16,905 nucleotides of DNA from an uncultured Eubacteriales bacterium (GTDB lineage Bacteria > Bacillota > Clostridia > Lachnospirales > CAG-274). A model generated the notes under the pieces. It was not told where the DNA came from, made no database searches, and saw only the letters and a program-made list of their open reading frames with translations. Positions 12,303-16,905 of the stretch are shown piece by piece. Where the stretch lies: assembly GCA_902496345.1 (NCBI GenBank), contig CABVAP010000038.1, forward strand, positions 1-16,905. Direction: 5' to 3'. Every line of letters starts with the position of its first letter. The first letter of the stretch is position 1. The position numbers and the translations under genes were made by a program.

Positions 12303-12656
12303 CTATTTCGTATACCTTTTATCAATGCTTCTAATTTTAATAATTTCATCATCTTTTATATCAAGTGTCCCTTTTGTATCAAAAAGAATTTGTAACAATT
12401 CCTCTTCTTGATACTCTTCGTCTATGAACCACATATTCCCATCAGTTGTTACAATTATCTTATAATCTTGATAATTTCCGCTCATTATACGGAATTGTGG
12501 GTTATTTGTTTGAATTTCTTGAATTCCTGCTTCTGCTGAGTTTGTAGGAGATTCTGATGCTTGTACAATCTTCTTTATACCTGAAGATACTAACAAACAC
12601 ATTCCTATAACTCCACCTACTAATATTAATTTAATTTTTAAATTTTCTTTTTTCAT
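12303..12656 (-). CDS. Membrane-anchored or secreted small protein, 117 aa
   Basis: From ATG 12656 (AAAGGATG upstream; the earlier ATG 12665 overlaps that site). Basic start MKKENLKIKL, then a hydrophobic segment LILVGGVIGMCLLVSSGI (about 10-27) fits a signal anchor or signal peptide. The exposed part (about 30-117) holds FRIMSGNYQDYKIIVTTDGN and an acidic helix (DEEYQEEELLQILFDTKG). The enclosed protein is probably outside the cell. It follows the 26-aa membrane peptide directly. No family known. Confidence 0.68.
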   Translation of the reverse strand: MKKENLKIKLILVGGVIGMCLLVSSGIKKIVQASESPTNSAEAGIQEIQTNNPQFRIMSGNYQDYKIIVTTDGNMWFIDEEYQEEELLQILFDTKGTLDIKDDEIIKIRSIDKRYTK

Positions 12657-12670
12657 AATTTTCATCCTTT

Positions 12671-12751
12671 CTATTCTTTATAAATAAAATTATCAATGGC
12701 TGAAAAGCCTATAAATAACAAGATTATACCTATAACAGTTAATAATATCAT
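12671..12751 (-). CDS. 26-aa hydrophobic peptide, single membrane helix
   Basis: MILLTVIGIILLFIGFSAID then NFIYKE: one uninterrupted hydrophobic helix of about 17 residues with a short polar end. GAGGAAAG lies 7 nt before the ATG. Its TAG is followed at once by AAAGGATG, the ribosome site of the 117-aa membrane protein. Such peptides may be membrane-acting toxins, holin-like factors or regulators; nothing here decides among them. Confidence 0.52.
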   Translation of the reverse strand: MILLTVIGIILLFIGFSAIDNFIYKE

Positions 12752-12767
12752 TTTTCTTTCCTCTTTT

Positions 12768-12875
12768 CTATTTTTGTATAAGAATAACCGCTTCTGTATC
12801 AGAAGCAGTTATAACTGTTACATTATGTATTAACTTCAATATTTGATATTTATTGAAAGAAACGCGTTTTAACAT
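12768..12875 (-). CDS. Small 35-aa protein
   Basis: MLKRVSFNKYQILKLIHNVT, then VITASDTEAVILIQK. The ribosome site AAAGGGGGT is strong, with 8 nt to the ATG. A hairpin-like inverted repeat in its 3' half (around 12788-12812) is probably just coding sequence. It heads the cluster of very small genes, and no longer frame competes here. Confidence 0.55.
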   Translation of the reverse strand: MLKRVSFNKYQILKLIHNVTVITASDTEAVILIQK

Positions 12876-12913
12876 AGTATCGACCCCCTTTTAAATTACA
12901 ATTCTATCTGTTT

Positions 12914-13315
12914 TTAGATTTCCTCTAACTCTTCTTTTAAGTCTGCGATTCTTTCCTTTATCTCGTCAATTTCCGGCTGATATGATTCTATGATGTCTTT
13001 TCTCTCTTCTTCCGTCAAATCATCGTCAAGATCAAATTCTAAGTCGCTTAATTTTTCCTCAAGCTCCGCTTCTGTCTCTTCTACTTCCTTTTCTATCTGT
13101 CCTTCGCTTCTGATTTCTAACCACTCGTAAACTGTTTCAGGCTCAAACCACAATAAATCATTTAACTCTGTTTCCGTCATTCCATCAGGATATAATTCCT
13201 CTAAAATGTTTTCTAATTCTTCACATTTTCCCTCACGTTGGATTCTTTCAAGTGTTTCCTTTGCACCGCTCCATGCTTCAAATCTGTTTAAATCTAATTC
13301 GTATGTAATTGTCAT
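12914..13315 (-). CDS. Hypothetical acidic protein, 133 aa
   Basis: The N-terminal 70 residues (ELDLNRFEAWSGAKETLERI, ILEELYPDGMTETELNDLLW, FEPETVYEWLEIRSEG) look like a compact helical domain, and the C-terminal 60 are a very acidic helix (EVEETEAELEEKLSDLEFDL ... DEIKERIADLKEELEEI). Strong negative charge could reflect DNA mimicry or protein binding, as in some anti-restriction proteins; no direct evidence supports that. AGGGGGT precedes the ATG. The upstream gene's stop lies in the ribosome-site region, so they are coupled. Confidence 0.7.
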   Translation of the reverse strand: MTITYELDLNRFEAWSGAKETLERIQREGKCEELENILEELYPDGMTETELNDLLWFEPETVYEWLEIRSEGQIEKEVEETEAELEEKLSDLEFDLDDDLTEEERKDIIESYQPEIDEIKERIADLKEELEEI

Positions 13316-13328
13316 AATCTTCTACCCC

Positions 13329-13736
13329 CTAGCATCCATAATTTTCTTGTAAATCGTTCATAATATCGCAAGCAATGTTCTCGTCAATGCCTATTCTTTC
13401 CGCTTTTTTCAATGACTTTTCGCAAGCCTTAAATGTCTTGTATGCTTTTCTGCTATCGGTATCATAACCAAATTCAGAACAAAAATTTTCAAACCCGTAA
13501 CGGCTGCTATCTCCATCTGACAAAAAGCAATAGAAAGAAAACATTAATTCCTGTTCCGTTGTGATTTCAGGATTCATAATTGACCCCCAAAATTCAAAAG
13601 CAGTTTTCTTGTGGGTTTCCGTGTTTACGATTGTTACAAGATGATTGTTATAGTTCTGCATCTTATCGTCTGCACTCCATAACTTGTCACCTAAAAATGT
13701 ACTTGTGATTCTGAATTGTTTGTACTGTGTTCTCAT
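13329..13736 (-). CDS. Hypothetical protein, 135 aa
   Basis: MRTQYKQFRITSTFLGDKLW with a strand-rich N-terminal half (NHLVTIVNTETHKKTAFEFW) and a helical C-terminus (CEKSLKKAERIGIDENIACD). AAAGAGG precedes the ATG. It resembles accessory proteins of large plasmids and phages (one domain, no catalytic signature), and is coupled to the acidic gene that follows. An imperfect stem-rich leader of about 190 nt precedes it. Confidence 0.68.
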   Translation of the reverse strand: MRTQYKQFRITSTFLGDKLWSADDKMQNYNNHLVTIVNTETHKKTAFEFWGSIMNPEITTEQELMFSFYCFLSDGDSSRYGFENFCSEFGYDTDSRKAYKTFKACEKSLKKAERIGIDENIACDIMNDLQENYGC

Positions 13737-13761
13737 AATTTTTTACCTCTTTAATCTTTCC

Positions 13762-13850
13762 GCCGTTCATGATATAATCAGAGGGAACGGCTATTCTATT
13801 AAATGTATAGTTACGTTTGGCGGTTGGTTAGTTGGTAGCTTCTGACCGCC
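13762..13850. repeat. Inverted repeats in the leader of the 135-aa gene
   Basis: The 13737-13930 stretch holds no gene. It has GCCGTTC/GAACGGC (13762-13768/13785-13791; 16-nt loop) and GGCGGT/ACCGCC (13819-13824/13845-13850), the latter followed by TTTT on the plus strand. They may regulate the transcript or bind a protein; GCCGTTC recurs in the 3771 dyad. Confidence 0.5.
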
Positions 13851-13875
13851 TTTTGTGTTCTCATGAACACTATAA

Positions 13876-13906
13876 AAGGCATATAGTTATATTCTCTATA
13901 TGCCTT
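13876..13906 (-). terminator. Rho-independent terminator
   Basis: A perfect 11-bp stem AAGGCATATAG / CTATATGCCTT with a 9-nt loop, followed on the minus strand by TTTTATAG. It ends the transcript of the 44-aa cysteine-rich gene. Confidence 0.8.
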
Positions 13907-13930
13907 CTAACTATCCATGAAAGATTCCTT

Positions 13931-14065
13931 TTATCGTAAATTCGGGTTGTAGTGTTCTTCTACTTCCATGCACTGATTATTGCATTTTCCTTTGTATGGG
14001 CAATTATGACATTCATCTGCAATAGATTCTTGTCTTTCTAAAATCATTTCTTCAATATCAAACAT
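13931..14065 (-). CDS. Small cysteine-rich protein, 44 aa
   Basis: MFDIEEMILERQESIADECH then NCPYKGKCNNQCMEVEEHYN. Four Cys in C-x2-C-x5-C-x3-C order (CHNCPYKGKCNNQC, residues 19-32) could bind zinc or an iron-sulfur cluster. GGGAGG precedes the ATG and a clear terminator follows, supporting a real gene. Role unknown. Confidence 0.66.
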   Translation of the reverse strand: MFDIEEMILERQESIADECHNCPYKGKCNNQCMEVEEHYNPNLR

Positions 14066-14101
14066 TTTTAATTCCTCCCTTAAAATGTCATCTATTGTTT
14101 A

Positions 14102-14341
14102 TTACATTATAATTTTAAAAATTTCACTGCATAAAGCAATTATTATACTGCATCTTTCTACTTCCGCATCCCCCACTGCTATGATATGATTTTCAGCTCT
14201 ATCAATCTTTTTTAAAAGATCATAAATTTTAGGTTGATATTTTTTATTGTTAAAATAACTTTTATTTTCCCATTCACTAACTGCCTTTATCGTTTCTTTG
14301 TATAATCTCTTTGCATTTTTTGCTAAAATAGTTGTTGACAT
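14102..14341 (-). CDS. Hypothetical helical protein, 79 aa
   Basis: From ATG 14341, with GGAGG 7 nt upstream; the frame extends to 14386 with a poor site. MSTTILAKNAKRLYKETIKA, a long polar helix, then YDLLKKIDRAENHIIAVGDA and a hydrophobic C-terminus (IIIALCSEIFKIIM). No motif is recognised. It is followed by the Cys-rich gene and preceded by the 49-aa gene. Confidence 0.62.
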   Translation of the reverse strand: MSTTILAKNAKRLYKETIKAVSEWENKSYFNNKKYQPKIYDLLKKIDRAENHIIAVGDAEVERCSIIIALCSEIFKIIM

Positions 14342-14405
14342 ATGAATACCTCCATTTTTTCTACTATAAAATAATTGTTTTATCACTCTATTCTCATGAT
14401 TATTC

Positions 14406-14555
14406 CTACATTCTTTCTCTTGCTGTTTTCATAATCCGTGCAATTTCGCTTTCAGTTTTAGCAGTTTGTAACCGTAAAATTACAAATTGCGGATAAAAAA
14501 GATCCTTTGCTGTTGTGATTGCAGTGCGTTTGTAATTGTATGTTTCTCTACTCAT
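14406..14555 (-). CDS. Small 49-aa protein
   Basis: MSRETYNYKRTAITTAKDLF, then YPQFVILRLQTAKTESEIAR and IMKTARERM. AAAGGAG lies 8 nt before the ATG. The short basic helical composition would suit RNA or DNA binding but carries no named motif. Confidence 0.6.
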   Translation of the reverse strand: MSRETYNYKRTAITTAKDLFYPQFVILRLQTAKTESEIARIMKTARERM

Positions 14556-14613
14556 AATATTATTTCTCCTTTATATTCCATTTTTTAAATTTGCCTTAAT
14601 TTTTGCATAAAAA

Positions 14614-14640
14614 TAGCACCTTACATTTTGCAAGATGCTA
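14614..14640 (-). terminator. Terminator after the DUF2442-HTH gene
   Basis: A 9-bp stem TAGCATCTT / AAGGTGCTA (one U-G) on the minus strand followed by TTTTTATG. It lies 27 nt past the stop of the DUF2442-HTH gene and ends the pair's transcript. Confidence 0.8.
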
Positions 14641-14666
14641 CAATTTGCGTTGTATTATTTACTTAA

Positions 14667-15131
14667 TTAATGTTTAAAAACAAGTTGTAATTCCATTCCC
14701 ATACCTTCAGCTAAACGCTTTAATGTAGATAAAGATGGATTTGCAAGACCTCGTTCAATTTTGCTTATATCTGATTGATAGATGCCTGTTCTTTCAGCAA
14801 GTTCTTTTTGTGTAATATTTGCAATTTCCCTTGCTTTTATTAAACTTTCAGCAAGTTCAGCAACAACATCTATTTTCTTTTTACCTATTTTAATGCCAGT
14901 TTCCCATATATCCTCTGCGTTTAAATCTAAGTCATCATTCCAAGAAATACCATAACCACCCATGTCAACTTGAACTTGATTGAATAATTCCGTATCTGTT
15001 TCAAAGATTTTAAATTGTGGAAATACAGAATACAAAGTACGCACATCATAAGTTTTTTCAATTCCATTTTGGAACTCTACAAGTAGAGTCAAATTTTTCA
15101 TTGGTTTTACTGAATTAATTTTATGTGTCAT
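14667..15131 (-). CDS. DUF2442 - XRE helix-turn-helix fusion (antitoxin candidate)
   Basis: 154 aa from ATG 15131, with AGAGGAG 7 nt upstream; the GTG at 15137 is less likely. Residues about 1-80 match DUF2442 (VEFQNGIEKTYDVRTLYSVF, then MGGYGISWNDDLDLNAEDIW). Residues about 95-150 form an XRE HTH domain (KAREIANITQKELAERTGIY, QSDISKIERGLANPSLSTLK). The fused HTH makes it the likely autoregulating antitoxin of the DUF4160 protein encoded upstream. Its ribosome site overlaps the end of that gene, so the two are co-translated. Confidence 0.88.
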   Translation of the reverse strand: MTHKINSVKPMKNLTLLVEFQNGIEKTYDVRTLYSVFPQFKIFETDTELFNQVQVDMGGYGISWNDDLDLNAEDIWETGIKIGKKKIDVVAELAESLIKAREIANITQKELAERTGIYQSDISKIERGLANPSLSTLKRLAEGMGMELQLVFKH

Positions 15132-15148
15132 ACGCACACTCCTCTCTA

Positions 15149-15403
15149 TTATTCAAGTGGTTTCAATGTAGAAAATTGTTGAGTTTCCCACATTTTTAAC
15201 AGTTCTTTTTTATATTCTAACACAAATGCTTTAATTAATTTTTCTTCTTTAGTTGGAATATCGCCCTCAAACATTTCGCCATCTGATAGCGAGAACATAC
15301 CTATATATTCTCCATAGATTGCGTGAATATGTGGTGGATTATGTTCTTTTTGTCTAAGATACATTTTTATTACTATCCCGTGAAATCTTGAAATTACTGG
15401 CAT
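15149..15403 (-). CDS. DUF4160-domain protein (partner of DUF2442-HTH)
   Basis: 84 aa. The start MPVISRFHGIVIKMYLRQKE, then HNPPHIHAIYGEYIGMFSLS carries the PxHIHA signature of DUF4160; the C-terminal helix ends the fold. It is first in an operon behind a consensus promoter with a palindromic operator. GGAGAG precedes the ATG. DUF4160-DUF2442 pairs are widely annotated as probable toxin-antitoxin modules, with no confirmed mechanism I can cite. It is distinct in sequence from the DUF4160 copy at 2785-3063. Confidence 0.88.
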   Translation of the reverse strand: MPVISRFHGIVIKMYLRQKEHNPPHIHAIYGEYIGMFSLSDGEMFEGDIPTKEEKLIKAFVLEYKKELLKMWETQQFSTLKPLE

Positions 15404-15433
15404 TTTTATTCTCTCCTTTGCTTTTCTAAGTCT

Positions 15434-15462
15434 ATTATATAGGATATATCCTATATTGTCAA
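15434..15462 (-). promoter_or_regulatory. Consensus promoter for the DUF4160/DUF2442-HTH operon
   Basis: On the minus strand TTGACA (15462-15457), a 17-bp spacer and TATAAT (15439-15434), both perfect. Its -35 lies just beyond the stop of the 209-aa gene, so this operon is separately controlled. Confidence 0.9.
15437..15456. promoter_or_regulatory. 20-bp palindromic operator
   Basis: ATATAGGATATATCCTATAT is perfectly self-complementary, fills the promoter spacer and enters the -10. A dimeric HTH protein bound here would block polymerase; the DUF2442-HTH product is the obvious candidate. Confidence 0.85.
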
Positions 15463-15468
15463 TACATT

Positions 15469-16098
15469 TTAGTATCTTTGCGTTCTTTTTTCTGTTTCAG
15501 GCTCTACATATTGATATTTATAAGCATCTGTTTTAAGTGCGTTTTTGTCTTTCATTAACTGAGCGAGTGCGTTCATGAATGACTTTTTAAAAGTCTTTTC
15601 GCCTACAAAAGATAAAGCATTACCAGTCTTGAACAGTTGTTTGTTGCTACTATTTTTGTAGCCAACAGCTGTAATCATAAAGCTAACAAGAGTAGAAGTT
15701 GGCTCAATTTTATGAGATTTGAACCAATTTTCAATGCTTGTTTTGAATTCTGTTTCGCCCTCTTTATAAGCAGGGTACAAAGAGTCATTTAAAAGAGCAT
15801 AGCAATCTTTAATGCGTGTATTATATTCTTCTTTAAATGCATCATATTTTTCTTGATAACTTGCGATCTCAGCCTCATATATAGCTTGCTTTTCAGGGTT
15901 ATCTTTGTTAATTTCTGCCCAATCTGAGCTTACTTTAATATTTTTATGTAAAGTAAGAGTTTTGTCTGCCATTTCATTAATGGCAACCCAGTATTTAGAC
16001 ATTGTGGCAGTAAAATCCTTTGATGATGTCATAAATTGCACTTTTACAGATGCAGTGTTTACAGTCGCTTTTTTATTTGTATTGTTTGTAGTTTTCAT
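15469..16098 (-). CDS. Hypothetical protein, 209 aa
   Basis: From ATG 16098: GGGAGGTTGATTTTTATG places GGAGG 9 nt upstream; the TTG 9 nt earlier is unlikely. Low-complexity polar start (MKTTNNTNKKATVNTASVKV), then a helical body with many Lys/Tyr (ASYQEKYDAFKEEYNTRIKD, YPAYKEGETEFKTSIENWFK) and FMITAVGYKNSSNKQLFKTG. No membrane segment and no known motif are visible. It is first leftward from the repeat-rich region, the usual place of a replication or structural gene, but no Rep-family signature is seen. Confidence 0.68.
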   Translation of the reverse strand: MKTTNNTNKKATVNTASVKVQFMTSSKDFTATMSKYWVAINEMADKTLTLHKNIKVSSDWAEINKDNPEKQAIYEAEIASYQEKYDAFKEEYNTRIKDCYALLNDSLYPAYKEGETEFKTSIENWFKSHKIEPTSTLVSFMITAVGYKNSSNKQLFKTGNALSFVGEKTFKKSFMNALAQLMKDKNALKTDAYKYQYVEPETEKRTQRY

Positions 16099-16171
16099 AA
16101 AAATCAACCTCCCAATTTTAATATAAATATAGTTATGGTGTCATCCACTGTTTACAAGGGCTTTGAACCTT

Positions 16172-16189
16172 TATAAGTATAGACTTATA
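16172..16189. repeat. Perfect inverted repeat TATAAGT-ATAG-ACTTATA
   Basis: A 7-bp stem with a 4-nt loop, about 75 bp upstream of the 209-aa gene start, within its presumptive promoter/leader. No convincing promoter boxes are seen there. Other dyads nearby are GTAGTA/TACTAC (16217/16249) and CTCAATAATTGAG (16269-16281). Confidence 0.55.
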
Positions 16190-16305
16190 GCCGTGTTACA
16201 CCTTTTTAGTTGTTAAGTAGTAAAAAGTCATATTCTCAAACCAAAAACTACTACAAGCGTTTTATTCTCTCAATAATTGAGATGTGGCAAGTCAAATATT
16301 GCTTG

Positions 16306-16449
16306 TTAAAAAGTCGTGCAAAATGCACAATCTTCTTGCCAGCTATTTGAGGCGAGTTTCTCCCGAATGTAGTCTGCCTCTTTTTTACCGTATGCAGGAA
16401 TAGCAAACACCTGTTTTTCATACTCTGAAATGGGTATAATATACCTGTC
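16306..16449 (-). pseudogene. Coding-like fragment without a start (possible relic)
   Basis: Within an otherwise non-coding stretch, this frame of 47 codons ends ACTTTTTAA after reading ISEYEKQVFAIPAYGKKEAD, then YIREKLASNSWQEDCAFCTTF. It looks protein-like (acidic, balanced, not low-complexity) and is less AT-rich than its surroundings. A TGA stands directly upstream and the frame has no ATG; GTG 16410 would give 34 aa without a clear ribosome site. It may be the tail of a lost gene or a coincidence. Confidence 0.33.
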
Positions 16450-16515
16450 TCAGTGATACGGATTTATATGAAATAATGTTAATAATATTTTAATTGCCGT
16501 TCAAAATGTATAGAT

Positions 16516-16557
16516 CACTTATTACCCTATACCCTTGTATATACACTTATTACCCTA
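16516..16557. repeat. Direct repeats CACTTATTACCCTA, 28 bp apart
   Basis: Two identical 14-bp copies at 16516-16529 and 16544-16557. Between them is TATAC-CCTT-GTATA, a small dyad, and to the right GATATAGTTATATC (16561-16574). Repeats at near-integral helical spacing resemble iterons bound by replication initiators. Confidence 0.72.
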
Positions 16558-16577
16558 ACAGATATAGTTATATCCGT

Positions 16578-16615
16578 AACTGGTAGCCCTCAAAGGGTAA
16601 ACTGGTAGCCCTCAA
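16578..16615. repeat. Direct repeats AACTGGTAGCCCTCAA, 22 bp apart
   Basis: Two identical 16-bp copies at 16578-16593 and 16600-16615, starting exactly 22 bp apart, about two helical turns. On the minus strand they read TTGAGGGCTACCAGTT. With the repeats at 16516-16557 they form a compact iteron-like array, the best candidate for an origin or control site in the window. Confidence 0.75.
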
Positions 16616-16645
16616 TTTTTAATAGACTAACTAAAATATAAACAT

Positions 16646-16732
16646 TATTTGTTTATCAAGGTTCAAATGGGTGTACTTCGCCCACAGATGGGCTGGGTAC
16701 TATTTGTTTATATACTCCACAGATGAAGTATA
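16646..16732. repeat. Repeat pair TATTTGTTTAT and twin CCACAGATG dyads
   Basis: TATTTGTTTAT occurs at 16646-16656 and 16701-16711. CCACAGATG occurs at 16682-16690 and 16717-16725, each inside an inverted repeat (GCCC/GGGC around the first; TATACT/AGTATA around the second). The alternating layout is consistent with two related protein-binding or hairpin units. From 16732 to the next gene nothing further is resolved except AT-rich sequence. Confidence 0.62.
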
Positions 16733-16851
16733 CAAAATAAAAATATTTTAGGGAAAATTCGCAGGACAAACGCACGAGTTAACAAATTGTAAACAAAAAA
16801 TAGAAATTACATCTTTTTTATGATAAACTAAAATAAAAAGGGTGTGTTTTT

Positions 16852-16905
16852 ATGGAAGAATTATTGATTTATATTGAGATGATTGAAGATGTAAGACAGC
16901 AGACA
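16852..16905 (+). CDS. N-terminus of a probable transposase, cut by the window end
   Basis: The frame MEELLIYIEMIEDVRQQT begins at ATG 16852 with AAAGGGTG upstream and runs off the window. The YxExIEDxRQ start resembles ISAs1-family transposases (MEELxxYxxxIxDxRQ...), which are common in gut Clostridia. The preceding 100 bp (TAGGGAAAATTCGCAGG at 16749-16765) may include the left terminal repeat of the insertion sequence; this cannot be confirmed without the other end. It could equally be a different protein. Confidence 0.48.
   Translation, partial: MEELLIYIEMIEDVRQQT

Noticed and set aside
12788..12812. Hairpin AACTGCTTCT / AGAAGCGGTT as a terminator
   Set aside because: It lies inside the 35-aa frame and lacks a following T-run; coding sequence explains it.
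16141..16200. Possible tRNA on the minus strand (GGTTCAAAGCC resembles a T-loop)
   Set aside because: The T-stem does not pair properly and no acceptor, D or anticodon arms can be drawn around it.
16098..16851. Rep gene in the repeat-rich region
   Set aside because: No long frame exists on either strand; only a 47-codon fragment without a start is visible.

Overview
This is an AT-rich window from a mobile element of a low-GC Gram-positive host. Shine-Dalgarno sites are strong (GGAGG, AAAGGAG) and several promoters match the housekeeping consensus with 17-bp spacers. Gene families and protein style suggest Clostridia, probably a gut Lachnospiraceae-type host; this is inference and I could run no database search. 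Two tyrosine recombinases, a phage antirepressor, a ParB-like protein, several toxin-antitoxin-like modules, many very small genes and a repeat-rich presumptive origin point to a plasmid, phage-plasmid or integrative element rather than chromosome. No ribosomal RNA, tRNA, capsid, tail or conjugation genes are visible, and no complete rep or parA gene.

Layout. Apart from a small HTH gene at the left edge (57-281) and the start of a probable transposase at the right edge (16852 on), every supported gene reads leftward on the minus strand. From right to left: a non-coding region with dyads and two pairs of direct repeats (16108-16851, candidate origin or control region); a 209-aa unknown protein; a DUF4160 / DUF2442-HTH pair behind a consensus promoter with a 20-bp palindromic operator (14667-15462); many small unknown genes, several under 50 aa (12036-14555); a ParB-like protein (11042-11959); three more unknown genes (9723-10933); a small HTH regulator that seems to start at AUA (9413-9625); a 590-bp gap with a dense set of inverted repeats that looks like a long structured leader or non-coding RNA; and a phage-type antirepressor (8064-8822). 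Further left are a HicA-like gene, small unknown genes, a second integrase (5466-6461), a zinc-ribbon protein, an AbrB-like protein next to a HEPN gene split by a frameshift, a second DUF4160 pair (2785-3319), the first integrase with a 40-aa gene ahead of it (1309-2439), and a Phd-like / HicA-like pair behind a perfect consensus promoter (310-986).

How the parts may work together. Genes are packed with small overlaps and shared ribosome binding sites, and leftward transcripts are separated by hairpin terminators (2468, 5432, 6506, 9390, 11996, 13876, 14614). Self-regulating stability modules are spread among integration and regulatory genes, as expected of an accessory region. The feature most worth following is 8853-9247. 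A strong leftward promoter would give the antirepressor a leader of about 480 nt that folds into many helices, while a rightward promoter and terminator inside it could make a short antisense RNA. Known phages (P22 sar, P1 c4) control antirepressors by RNA, so the arrangement is plausible, but here it is inference.
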